Assembly: GCF_042159835.1 (NCBI RefSeq)
Contig: NZ_JBBVGT010000002.1
Coordinates: forward strand, 1,302,001 to 1,366,000
DNA length: 64,000 nucleotides
Direction: 5' to 3'
DNA from: Albibacterium profundi
GTDB lineage: Bacteria > Bacteroidota > Bacteroidia > Sphingobacteriales > Sphingobacteriaceae
Shown: positions 14,881 through 22,429 of the stretch, in pieces
Layout: every line of letters begins with the position of its first letter
Position numbering within the stretch: the stretch's first letter is position 1
Notes under the pieces: model-generated
What the model saw: the letters and a program-made list of their open reading frames with translations, nothing else
Database searches by the model: none
What the model was told of the DNA's origin: nothing
Translations under genes and position numbers: made by a program

Positions 14881-16290
14881 ATGAGAAAAAATAAAAGGGA
14901 AAGAATCAAAATTGACCAGCTTGAGGTTATTGATATCGCAGAAGAGGGGAAAGGGGTAGCGAAGGCAGATGACCTGGTTTTGTTTATTCCACGAGCAGTG
15001 CCGGGAGATGTGGTGGATGTGGAGGTGACTCGAAAAAAGAGGAATTTCGCGGAGGCTAATATCACTACATTAAGGAGAGCGTCTGAGCATCGAGTTGAAC
15101 CTTTCTGCGCTCATTTTGGGATTTGTGGTGGATGTAAGTGGCAGCATATGTCTTATGCAGCACAACTGCTGTATAAGAATAAGAGTGTTGAGAACGCCCT
15201 TTCCAGAATTGGTAAGGTGGATACTTCGATTATGGAGGATATTCTGCCTTCACAGCAGGCAACTTATTATCGAAATAAATTAGAATATACATTCTCTAAT
15301 CAGCGCTGGCTGACGCAAGAGGAAATTGACAGTGCAGAAACGCTGGAGCGAAATGCACTGGGCTTTCATGTGCCTCAGCGGTTCGACAAGATTTTGGCAG
15401 TAGAACATTGTTATTTGCAAGCTGAGCCTTCTAATGATATTCGTAATTCAATAAGCGACTTTGCCATTGAAAATGGTATTAGTTTCTATGATCTTCGCAA
15501 GCACGAGGGCTCACTTCGGAATTTGATTATCCGGAATACGTCGACCGGTGAGCTTATGGTCATCATTGTCTTCGCCTATCCGGAAGAAGGGCAAATCGAA
15601 CAACTGATGTCGTTCATATTGGAAAAGTTTCCTACGGTCAACTCGTTGTTATATGTAGTTAATCAAAAAAAGAACGATACCATATTTGATCAAGTTGTCC
15701 ATGTCTTTCACGGTCGTGACCATATCTTCGAAGCAATGGGGGATCTGACCTTTAAAATAGGTGCCAAATCGTTCTATCAAACAAATTCGCTTCAAGCGCA
15801 CGAGCTTTATAAGATTACGAAGGAATTTGCTGGCTTGACGGGTCAGGAGCTCCTGTATGACTTATACACAGGTGCGGGAACAATAGCTAATTTCGTTGCA
15901 GGCGATGCTAGAAAAGTAATCGGTGTTGAATATGTGCCGACGGCGATTGAAGACGCGAAAGTTAACTCGGATATCAACGGGATTGAAAATACTGATTTCT
16001 ATGCAGGAGATATGAAAGATGTTTTGAATGACGAGTTTATAAACACTCACGGAAAACCTGACGTGATTATCACCGATCCGCCGCGAGCGGGTATGCATGC
16101 CGACGTGGTGAAGAAGTTGTTGGAAATTGAAGCGGAAAAGATAGTCTATGTGAGCTGTAACGCTGCAACGCAGGCGCGGGATTTGTTGATGTTAGCCGAG
16201 AAGTATGATATGCGGAAAAGTAAGGCCGTCGATATGTTTCCGCAAACACAGCATGTAGAGAATGTGGTTTTGTTGACATTAAAGAAATAG
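14881..16290 (+). CDS. rlmD: 23S rRNA (uracil-5-)-methyltransferase (RlmD/RumA family)
   Basis: Makes 5-methyluridine in 23S rRNA from S-adenosylmethionine. Domains: N-terminal TRAM RNA-binding domain (about 10-66), an iron-sulfur site CAHFGICGGC (C76, C82, C85, with a later Cys near LAVEHCYLQ), and a C-terminal Rossmann methyltransferase with LLYDLYTGAGTIANFVA (SAM loop), IITDPPRAGM and the catalytic Cys C426 in VYVSCNAATQARDL. The 469-residue length fits the family. RlmC and RlmCD are close paralogues, so the exact base is not certain. The gene leads a probable operon with the hypothetical gene 3 bp behind it and tadA. Confidence 0.92.
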   Translation: MRKNKRERIKIDQLEVIDIAEEGKGVAKADDLVLFIPRAVPGDVVDVEVTRKKRNFAEANITTLRRASEHRVEPFCAHFGICGGCKWQHMSYAAQLLYKNKSVENALSRIGKVDTSIMEDILPSQQATYYRNKLEYTFSNQRWLTQEEIDSAETLERNALGFHVPQRFDKILAVEHCYLQAEPSNDIRNSISDFAIENGISFYDLRKHEGSLRNLIIRNTSTGELMVIIVFAYPEEGQIEQLMSFILEKFPTVNSLLYVVNQKKNDTIFDQVVHVFHGRDHIFEAMGDLTFKIGAKSFYQTNSLQAHELYKITKEFAGLTGQELLYDLYTGAGTIANFVAGDARKVIGVEYVPTAIEDAKVNSDINGIENTDFYAGDMKDVLNDEFINTHGKPDVIITDPPRAGMHADVVKKLLEIEAEKIVYVSCNAATQARDLLMLAEKYDMRKSKAVDMFPQTQHVENVVLLTLKK

Positions 16291-16293
16291 GAT

Positions 16294-16701
16294 ATGGATT
16301 TAGAAGATTTACTGAAAGCAGGATCGGAGGATGGAAATACTAACAAAAAGAAAAAAGTAAGCCCCCTAGAAAGTCTAAAAACTGACCTAGATTTCTATAA
16401 GGAGTCAATCAAGGAGGTGTCAACCGAGCTCATGACCGAGAAATATACTCAGTTTCCTATTTTTATAGCTCATCAACATGAAGTAAGCGTCGGAGAAGTT
16501 ATCTTGGACAGAACTGAGCTAGGTACTGAATGGACGATACAAGTTTCGAGCTTAGAAGAATTTTTGGAGGTTGGTATTGTTAAAGAAGATAAAAAGGAAA
16601 AATTTATTCAAAAGTTTAAAGATCCGGCAAAATATATGTGTTTGTTTGTGATTGTTCCGGAAGGTGCTAATTTTGTTTTTTATCCATTCGAGAAAGATTA
16701 A
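16294..16701 (+). CDS. conserved hypothetical protein
   Basis: A 135-residue soluble protein with a Lys-rich, probably disordered N-terminus (about 1-25) and an alpha/beta body. FPIFIAHQHEVSVGEVILDR and KYMCLFVIVPEGANFVFYPF are its most regular parts. I have seen similar frames between housekeeping genes in Bacteroidota but cannot name the family. It lies 3 bp after rlmD and 9 bp before tadA, so it should be co-expressed with two RNA-modification genes; a role near RNA or translation is only a guess. Confidence 0.65.
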   Translation: MDLEDLLKAGSEDGNTNKKKKVSPLESLKTDLDFYKESIKEVSTELMTEKYTQFPIFIAHQHEVSVGEVILDRTELGTEWTIQVSSLEEFLEVGIVKEDKKEKFIQKFKDPAKYMCLFVIVPEGANFVFYPFEKD

Positions 16702-16710
16702 CCTACAGGA

Positions 16711-17178
16711 ATGACGTACTATAGCTTTGATAATGAGAGCAATTTAGTTGCGGACGAATATTTTATGAGCGAGGCTTTGAAGGAAGCCCAGAAAGCGTTG
16801 GATTTGGACGAGGTGCCGATCGGCGCCGTCATAGTATATAAAAATAGAATTATAGCACGAGGGCATAATCTGAGTGAGACCTTGAACGACACAACAGCTC
16901 ACGCAGAAATGCAGGCCTTTACAGCTGCGACAAATCATATCGGCGGAAAATATTTGCAACAATGTACCCTCTACGTGACACTTGAACCTTGTGTCATGTG
17001 TGCCGGTGCAGCTTTCTGGACGCAGATTGGGAAGATCGTTTATGGAGCCCGTGACGAGAAGCGTGGTTATTCCATCTTTAATGAAGCTATCATTCATCCT
17101 AAAACTACTATCATAACTGGAATTTTGGAACAGAGGTGTGCAGCTTTGATTAAGGGCTTTTTCCAGAAAAAGAGATAG
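16711..17178 (+). CDS. tadA: tRNA-specific adenosine deaminase
   Basis: TadA deaminates adenosine 34 of tRNA-Arg(ACG) to inosine. The zinc site is complete: H64-A-E66 in TTAHAEMQAF and C94/C97 in LEPCVMCAGAAFW; E66 is the proton shuttle. The length of 155 residues is typical. The ATG at 16711 leaves about 18 residues before the first core helix (MSEALKEAQKAL), similar to E. coli TadA, so I prefer it to the ATG at 16765. It is the last gene of the rlmD cluster. No terminator is clear behind it. Confidence 0.93.
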   Translation: MTYYSFDNESNLVADEYFMSEALKEAQKALDLDEVPIGAVIVYKNRIIARGHNLSETLNDTTAHAEMQAFTAATNHIGGKYLQQCTLYVTLEPCVMCAGAAFWTQIGKIVYGARDEKRGYSIFNEAIIHPKTTIITGILEQRCAALIKGFFQKKR

Positions 17179-17232
17179 TAATTAATGATATTAAACTGAC
17201 GAATCTACCAAACATTTGTCGTACATTCTGGT

Positions 17233-17240
17233 TATATTTG
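17233..17240 (+). promoter_or_regulatory. -7 promoter box of sodA (TATATTTG)
   Basis: TATATTTG matches TAnnTTTG and lies 30 bp before the ATG at 17271. A TTTG at 17215-17218 is only 14 bp upstream, shorter than the usual spacer. The box overlaps a possible TTG start, which argues that translation does not begin there. Confidence 0.55.
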
Positions 17241-17270
17241 TATTATTCATTTTTTAAAACCAAAACTATT

Positions 17271-17876
17271 ATGGCATTCGAATTACCGGCGTTACCATAC
17301 GCCTCAGACGCTTTAGAACCACATATTGATAAAGAAACTATGGAAATTCACCATGGGAAGCATCATCAAGCTTATGTTGATAACTTGAATAAGGCTTTAG
17401 AAGGGAAAGATGCAGAAGGATCCATAGAGGATATTATAAAAAATGTATCAAAATATGATGGAGCTGTTCGTAATAACGGTGGTGGCCACTATAATCACTC
17501 TTTGTTCTGGACCGTCTTGTCGCCAAATGGCGGTGGCGAGCCTACGGGTGATTTAGCTACAGCAATTAGTGACGCATTTGGATCATTTGACGAATTAAAG
17601 AAAAAATTGCAAGAAGCTGGTGCGAAGCGTTTCGGATCAGGTTGGGCATGGCTCATTGTAGATGGTTCTGGAAAGCTGCAAGTAACTTCTACACCAAATC
17701 AAGATAATCCGTTAATGGATGTAGCCGAAGTAAAAGGTACTCCAATATTTGGTATAGATGTATGGGAGCACGCTTATTATCTTAAATATCAGAACAAACG
17801 ACCGGCCTACTTAGAAGCTATTTTCAACGCAGTTGACTGGAATGCGGTAGCCGACCGTTATGCTAAAGCAAAATAA
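17271..17876 (+). CDS. sodA: superoxide dismutase, Mn/Fe family
   Basis: Converts superoxide to hydrogen peroxide and oxygen in the cytoplasm. With the ATG at 17271 the protein is 201 residues and begins MAFELPALPYASDALEPHID, as in the family; an upstream in-frame TTG (17238) lies inside the promoter box and is rejected. Metal ligands are H27, H76, D163 and H167 (GIDVWEHAYYLKY). The residues that tune the metal resemble the manganese type: GGGHYNHSLFW with Gly before the helix, and the Gln in TPNQDNPL. A cambialistic enzyme is possible. The neighbours msrA and oxyR make this an oxidative-stress locus. A good terminator follows. Confidence 0.95.
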   Translation: MAFELPALPYASDALEPHIDKETMEIHHGKHHQAYVDNLNKALEGKDAEGSIEDIIKNVSKYDGAVRNNGGGHYNHSLFWTVLSPNGGGEPTGDLATAISDAFGSFDELKKKLQEAGAKRFGSGWAWLIVDGSGKLQVTSTPNQDNPLMDVAEVKGTPIFGIDVWEHAYYLKYQNKRPAYLEAIFNAVDWNAVADRYAKAK

Positions 17877-17900
17877 AAACTGATAATTGAAAGTTTTACT

Positions 17901-17932
17901 AAAGCGATGCGGAACTCCAGCATCGCTTTTTT
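17901..17932 (+). terminator. intrinsic terminator after sodA
   Basis: AGCGATGC (17903-17910) pairs with GCATCGCT (17920-17927) over a 9-nt loop and runs into TTTTTT. It precedes the msrA ATG by 24 bp. Confidence 0.85.
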
Positions 17933-17955
17933 ATTTAGAACTAAAAATTGAAAAG

Positions 17956-18645
17956 ATGAAATACTTACAAAAGATGATATTAGGTTGTGTGATCATTGGG
18001 TTGATGACAGCTTGTGCTTCGTCAAATGGTTCGAATCGAGATGAGAAAATCAATAACGAACTTATGACAGAAGCAATGCTACCGAAAGACTTTTTAGCAG
18101 AGAGTGATGGAGGTATTGATACAGCGACTTTTGCTGCTGGTTGTTTTTGGTGTATAGAAGCTCAATTTCTTGAACTGGCCGGTGTTGAAGAAGTTACACC
18201 CGGTTACATCGGTGGTCATACAAAGAATCCGACATATAAACAGGTGTTAACCGGGAAAACGGGACATGCAGAATCGATCAATGTAATATATCACTCTGAT
18301 AGCATTAGTTTCGATGAACTATTGGAGGCATTTTTTATCGCACATGATCCTACGCAGTTGAATAGACAAGGTAATGATGTGGGAACTCAATACCGGTCGG
18401 CTATCTTCTATCATAACCTGCATCAAAAGGAACGGATTGAGTATTATATGAATGAGCTAACCGAACAACAAGTGTATTCGAAACCTATTGTTACTGAAGT
18501 AAGCCCTTTTACCGTGTTTTACGAAGCGGAAGACTATCATAAAAATTATTACGCCTTAAATCCTAGCAACCCATATTGCCAACGCGTTATTCAACCAAAA
18601 TTAGAAAAGTTTAAAAAGATTTTTGCGGATAAACTAAAGAAATAG
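17956..18645 (+). CDS. msrA: peptide-methionine (S)-S-oxide reductase MsrA, lipoprotein form
   Basis: MsrA reduces the S form of methionine sulfoxide in proteins. The catalytic motif GCFWC is present with C63 (AAGCFWCIEAQF), followed by the usual GYIGGHTKNPTYKQV, GHAESINV and HDPTQLNRQGNDVGTQYRSAIFY. The ATG at 17956 gives an N-terminus MKYLQKMILGCVIIGLMTAC, a lipoprotein signal with C20, so this copy should be anchored facing the periplasm and repair envelope proteins. A longer frame from a TTG at 17887 would run through the sodA terminator and is rejected. The gene is convergent with oxyR, with the stops 3 bp apart. Confidence 0.93.
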   Translation: MKYLQKMILGCVIIGLMTACASSNGSNRDEKINNELMTEAMLPKDFLAESDGGIDTATFAAGCFWCIEAQFLELAGVEEVTPGYIGGHTKNPTYKQVLTGKTGHAESINVIYHSDSISFDELLEAFFIAHDPTQLNRQGNDVGTQYRSAIFYHNLHQKERIEYYMNELTEQQVYSKPIVTEVSPFTVFYEAEDYHKNYYALNPSNPYCQRVIQPKLEKFKKIFADKLKK

Positions 18646-18647
18646 GC

Positions 18648-19586
18648 CTAATCGATACTCATGAGCTCTTTGCGCTTGCTGCTTTTGAATTTTTCTGGAA
18701 CTACTGATAATATCTCATCTTTCAGAAATGAGATCGCTTTCTTTTTTAGGGAGTTCTTAGTTGTCACCAATGATATTTCCCGAACCGGTTCGGGTGATTT
18801 AAAATAGCGTACATGTTCTAAATCATCTTCACCGAAATCGAGAATGCTCAGTTCGGGAAGGATAGTTACTCCCGAGTTCATGTCCACCATTCTTTTGAGT
18901 GTCTCTACACTCCCTGTGTTGTACTCAAGGGTCTGTTCTGGATTTAGCATTCGTTTCTTATGACAGATGTTGAGCACCTGATTCCTCATGCAGTGACCTT
19001 CATTTAAGAGCCATAGCTTTTCCTCGAGAAGGTCCGCAGCGTTGACAGTGACTGTATTATTTAAATTGCTATCACTAGAGATATAGGCTACAAAGCTTTC
19101 ATAAAAGAGCGGATTTTCGGACAATTCATTGTCGTCTAATGGAGTTGACAAGATGCCACAATCAAGCAAGCCCAGTTTAAGCTCCTGGATAACTTTGGTG
19201 GTCGTAGATTCCCAGATCTGTAATTTCATTTTTGGATATTTCTCCATAAATGTACCGAGTATCTTCGGCAATAAATAAGGTGCGAGGGTTGGAATAACAC
19301 CAATCCTAATTTCGCCGCCGAGCTCATCTTGTGTTTCAGAAATAAGCTCTTTAATTTTGTCTCGCTCTTTTAGGACATTCCTTGCTTGGTTTATAACGAC
19401 AGCTCCTATATCGGTGGGCACGATCGGCTGTTTGCTTCGATCAAAAATTCGAACGCCCAATGATTTTTCAAGCTTTTGAATTTGCATGCTAAGCGTCGGT
19501 TGGGTTACGAAACTTTTTTCTGCAGCGAGTACAAAACTTTTATAGGTGTCTACGGCTATAATATATTCTAATTGAACCAGTGTCAT
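18648..19586 (-). CDS. oxyR: OxyR, hydrogen-peroxide-sensing LysR-family regulator
   Basis: A 312-residue LysR-type activator. The N-terminal helix-turn-helix is at about 1-60 (LEYIIAVDTYKSFVLAAEKSFVTQPTLS..). The effector domain has the OxyR redox pair GHCMRNQVLNIC: cysteines C199 and C208, the same residue numbers as in E. coli OxyR, where peroxide makes a disulfide between them. This separates it from other LysR proteins. Its neighbours sodA and msrA are plausible targets. A lipoprotein gene is divergent from its start with a 98-bp spacer, where an OxyR site may lie. Confidence 0.93.
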   Translation of the reverse strand: MTLVQLEYIIAVDTYKSFVLAAEKSFVTQPTLSMQIQKLEKSLGVRIFDRSKQPIVPTDIGAVVINQARNVLKERDKIKELISETQDELGGEIRIGVIPTLAPYLLPKILGTFMEKYPKMKLQIWESTTTKVIQELKLGLLDCGILSTPLDDNELSENPLFYESFVAYISSDSNLNNTVTVNAADLLEEKLWLLNEGHCMRNQVLNICHKKRMLNPEQTLEYNTGSVETLKRMVDMNSGVTILPELSILDFGEDDLEHVRYFKSPEPVREISLVTTKNSLKKKAISFLKDEILSVVPEKFKSSKRKELMSID

Positions 19587-19623
19587 TTATATTCTCATTA
19601 ATCGATAAATATAAGAAAATGAC

Positions 19624-19657
19624 TTGGATTCAATTCTTGTTTTTTTTGCTACTTTTG
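19624..19657 (+). promoter_or_regulatory. promoter of the beta-propeller lipoprotein gene
   Basis: TTG (19624-19626), 23-bp spacer, TACTTTTG (19650-19657) fits TTG-N17-23-TAnnTTTG at the long end of the spacer range. The start codon is 27 bp further on. Confidence 0.45.
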
Positions 19658-19684
19658 TCATAGTCAGCTTTCGATAAAACTAGA

Positions 19685-20701
19685 ATGAGAGATTATAGAT
19701 TGTTTTTTTTATTTATTGCTTTAGGGCTAGGGTTTCTTGTGTCGTGTGAGCGTAACGATGACGAACCTGTATTGCCACAAACACCTATTTCTCGTTTATA
19801 TGTCTCTTTTTCAGATGTACAGAGCAGTGATCTAGAAGAACCTTATCGTAATATTGAGGTCTTTGATCCGGTTCATGAAACCCCTATTCCAATGCCAGTA
19901 AGATATAATTCAGAGGTAGAAGAGGGCGCCGGTATTTTTTTCGATCCATTTTCGAGTCGCATTTTCCAAGGAAGTTTACGTAATCAGACGATCAAAACAT
20001 TTTCTGTAAATGCGCAAGGCTCTATTGGTACGGGGGTGAGTTTTAGCGACTCAACTTTACTTTCTCAACGCGATTTAGCATACGACCATTCGTCGAAATA
20101 TCTATACGTATCGGATAATCTTGCCGGAAGTATCTATGGTTATGCTCAAGCATTAACTAATAATGGGCAAGTGCCACCCAATAAGATATTTGCATTAGGT
20201 GGTGCACCTTGGGGAGTTTACTTTCAAGGGGACACTTTAGCTGGAGATAGCTTGTTTATCACGATGGCTGGTCAATTAAAAGAAGTTTGGCTATTAGATG
20301 CACCACATTCTATCGATTCTGGTCAGGTTGACGCTTCTAAGAAGATATCCATTACTGGTGCTGCAGATTTACGAGGAATTGCGTTTTCAAGTAAGTTGAA
20401 TCTTCTGGTTCTTTCTGATTTTTCTAATAATAGCATATATGTTATTGAAAATGCAAGAGAAGCATTTAATTCCGAAGGTGCGGTAAGCCCAACACGAATT
20501 ATTGTAGGGGCAGAAACATTGCTCGACGGCCCGATTGATGTAGCGATTGACGACCGCGATGAACGAAACCTTCTTTATGTTATCAGTCGTAATAATAAGA
20601 AACTGTTGCGTTACCCACTTGCCAGCGAGGGGAATATAGCTCCGGAGGCTTCGCACAATTTTACATTAGAGCCCGTTTCTATCTATTTGGATGCTCGCTA
20701 A
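19685..20701 (+). CDS. predicted beta-propeller lipoprotein
   Basis: A 338-residue lipoprotein: signal helix (5-18) and lipobox GFLVSC with C21. The rest is beta-rich with recurring blocks of about 45 residues such as 'DLAYDHSSKYLYVSDNLAGSIYGYA', 'GIAFSSKLNLLVLSDFSNNSIYVIENA' and 'DVAIDDRDERNLLYVISRNNKKLLRY', typical of NHL/SMP-30-like propellers. I cannot name an enzyme; it may be a binding or surface protein. It is divergent from oxyR. Its last 36 bp overlap the 3' end of the opposite-strand SirB1-like gene, a convergent overlap. Confidence 0.7.
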   Translation: MRDYRLFFLFIALGLGFLVSCERNDDEPVLPQTPISRLYVSFSDVQSSDLEEPYRNIEVFDPVHETPIPMPVRYNSEVEEGAGIFFDPFSSRIFQGSLRNQTIKTFSVNAQGSIGTGVSFSDSTLLSQRDLAYDHSSKYLYVSDNLAGSIYGYAQALTNNGQVPPNKIFALGGAPWGVYFQGDTLAGDSLFITMAGQLKEVWLLDAPHSIDSGQVDASKKISITGAADLRGIAFSSKLNLLVLSDFSNNSIYVIENAREAFNSEGAVSPTRIIVGAETLLDGPIDVAIDDRDERNLLYVISRNNKKLLRYPLASEGNIAPEASHNFTLEPVSIYLDAR

Positions 20702-21544
20702 TGTTTCTCTCATTCTCTGTATGTCACGTGCCTTTGGACTTGAATTTTCCTTATAATACGCTAGCAAATTAGCCAAGACTCTCTCGATAATACTAATATT
20801 ACTGCAGGGGAGGTAAAACTCCTTTTTTCCGGGCAGCTTTAGCTGTTGTAAGAAAGATAATACATCATGTTTTCCTAAAACTTGTCCCTTATTGAATGCA
20901 TTGATATAGAAAAGGACTTCGTTTTCTTCGTAATTGGTTTGGTAATTGTCGGTATAAGCTAAAATAAAATGCTTGGGCAGGTTTACACCGTAGACGGGCA
21001 TATCCAATTTCTGAGCAACGATGCTATAGATGCATGATAAAAGAACGGGGTTCCCCTTCCTCGTGTCAAGCACTTGGCCGATGTAGGAGTTTTGCGGATC
21101 GTTATAGTTTCTGATGTTTCCCGAAAACCCTTCTATATTGTAGAAAACGTTGTTAAAGAGACGGATCTTCTCGACAGGTGTCATACTATAGTGCATCTGT
21201 AGCCAGACCTCTCTTTTAATATCTTCGATTTGGTTGATTATTTTCTGTTCGTCCCCGTCGGGATATTGATATTTATGAACAATAATTAACCCCTCCAATA
21301 GATCGAACGACCCACTTATAGCCCACAGCTCTAGCGACGATAGTATTTGTGAAAATTGAATTTTGTGTACGATATCCTCAATCCTTTGTTGCTGAAGCGG
21401 ATCAAATGACTGTTCCCAAGCGGTTTCTAGCGGCTCTATAGCAGACTCTCCAAGCGAAAGGAGTTTTGCTTCGACATGGTTAAAAACGATATTGTCGGGA
21501 TCGTCTAGAAGCCTGATCAGGGAGTCTATTTCTTCTTCTCTCAT
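20666..21544 (-). CDS. SirB1/transglutaminase-like family protein
   Basis: A 292-residue cytoplasmic protein of the SirB1 family (transglutaminase-like core 2). The key region is LDTRKGNPVLLSCIYSIVAQKLDMPVYGVNLPKHFILAY (about 158-196), where family members have 'RKGxPxxLSxxYxxxAxxLGxPxxGVxxPxHFLxR'. The N-terminal 100 residues are helical. Function is not established; the C and H of the fold's catalytic pair may be present (C168, H189), but activity is unproven. A RBS-like GAGGAAG lies just before the ATG at 21544, and a TAAATTTG box (21592-21585) lies upstream. Confidence 0.75.
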   Translation of the reverse strand: MREEEIDSLIRLLDDPDNIVFNHVEAKLLSLGESAIEPLETAWEQSFDPLQQQRIEDIVHKIQFSQILSSLELWAISGSFDLLEGLIIVHKYQYPDGDEQKIINQIEDIKREVWLQMHYSMTPVEKIRLFNNVFYNIEGFSGNIRNYNDPQNSYIGQVLDTRKGNPVLLSCIYSIVAQKLDMPVYGVNLPKHFILAYTDNYQTNYEENEVLFYINAFNKGQVLGKHDVLSFLQQLKLPGKKEFYLPCSNISIIERVLANLLAYYKENSSPKARDIQRMRETLASIQIDRNGL

Positions 21545-21584
21545 ATTCTTCCTCTATATTACGGGATATTATAAATCTCAATTG

Positions 21585-21592
21585 CAAATTTA
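21585..21592 (-). promoter_or_regulatory. -7 promoter box of the SirB1-like gene (TAAATTTG)
   Basis: TAAATTTG on the minus strand matches TAnnTTTG, 40 bp before the ATG at 21544. No matching -33 TTG was found. Confidence 0.4.
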
Positions 21593-21602
21593 ATAATAAT
21601 AC

Positions 21603-21632
21603 TTGGCGCTTGGACGGGAACACGTATCTTTG
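21603..21632 (+). promoter_or_regulatory. promoter placed for a leaderless mRNA
   Basis: TTG (21603-21605), a 19-bp spacer and TATCTTTG (21625-21632) fit the Bacteroidota consensus exactly. The ATG of the methyltransferase is only 4 bp after the -7 box, where transcription is expected to begin. Confidence 0.65.
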
Positions 21633-21636
21633 CCTT

Positions 21637-22425
21637 ATGGCTAATGTCCGTTTTTTTAGAGATTACCTATCACATTGCATCCGATCGAAAACGAGGCACG
21701 GAACCCATTCCCCTTTTTTATATAACTTAGTTGATCGGGTTGTTTACGATTTCGATAAGCGGGATTATTATGATCCGATAGAGTGTTTGCGCCGGCAGTT
21801 AGCGGATGATCATCGGACGCTGAACATTACTGATTTGGGTGCAGGTTCCATGCTGAATAAAAAGAAGACGAAGAAGGTCAGTACCTTAGCTACAAATGCA
21901 TTAAAGCCGCCTCGGATTGCAAAACTGATTGCCCGTCTCGCTCAAGAATTTCAACCAAACAATATAATTGAACTAGGAACATGTCTTGGAATAACGACAT
22001 TGTATTTATCCAAAGCATGCCCCTCTTCATCCATCATCACGATGGAGGGTTGTCCGGAAACAGCACAAATCGCTCGAGAGAATTTTGAAAAATCGGGCGC
22101 TAATAATATCGATATTAAAGTTGGTAATTTTGATACGCTCTTCCCTCAATTTATAGCCGAAATGCCGGCGATCGACTTTCTTTTTGTGGATGGTAACCAT
22201 CGCAAATCAGCAACATTAGACTATTTTTATCAAAGCCTGCCAAAGGTTCATGAGGGATCTTTGCTAATATTTGATGATATCTATTGGAGCGAAGGAATGA
22301 AGGAAGCTTGGGAAGAAATAAAGAGTCATCCTTCTGTTAGGGTCACGGTTGATCTATTCTACATCGGGCTTGTCTTTTTTAAAAAGGATCAAGCGAAAGA
22401 AAACTTTAAGATTCGTTTTTTCTAA
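21637..22425 (+). CDS. class I SAM-dependent O-methyltransferase-like protein
   Basis: About 262 residues from the ATG at 21637 (MANVRFFRDYLSH). An in-frame TTG at 21610 lies within the promoter spacer and is rejected. The Rossmann core shows IIELGTCLGITTLYLS (SAM loop), IITMEGCPETAQIARENFEKSGANNI, and IDFLFVDGNHRKSATLDYF followed by LLIFDDIYWSEGMKEAWEEI, the acidic metal-binding pattern of catechol-type O-methyltransferases. The N-terminal 90 residues (RSKTRHGTHSPFLYNLVDRVVYD..) are typical of a Bacteroidota subgroup of unknown substrate. It stands alone and converges on the outer-membrane protein gene. Confidence 0.8.
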   Translation: MANVRFFRDYLSHCIRSKTRHGTHSPFLYNLVDRVVYDFDKRDYYDPIECLRRQLADDHRTLNITDLGAGSMLNKKKTKKVSTLATNALKPPRIAKLIARLAQEFQPNNIIELGTCLGITTLYLSKACPSSSIITMEGCPETAQIARENFEKSGANNIDIKVGNFDTLFPQFIAEMPAIDFLFVDGNHRKSATLDYFYQSLPKVHEGSLLIFDDIYWSEGMKEAWEEIKSHPSVRVTVDLFYIGLVFFKKDQAKENFKIRFF

Positions 22426-22429
22426 TGGA

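Noticed and set aside
17238..17270. Upstream TTG start that would add 11 residues to SodA
   Set aside because: The TTG lies within the TATATTTG promoter box, and the family N-terminus begins at the ATG at 17271.
17887..17955. Upstream TTG start that would lengthen MsrA by 23 residues
   Set aside because: The added frame crosses the sodA terminator hairpin, and the ATG at 17956 gives a clean lipoprotein signal.
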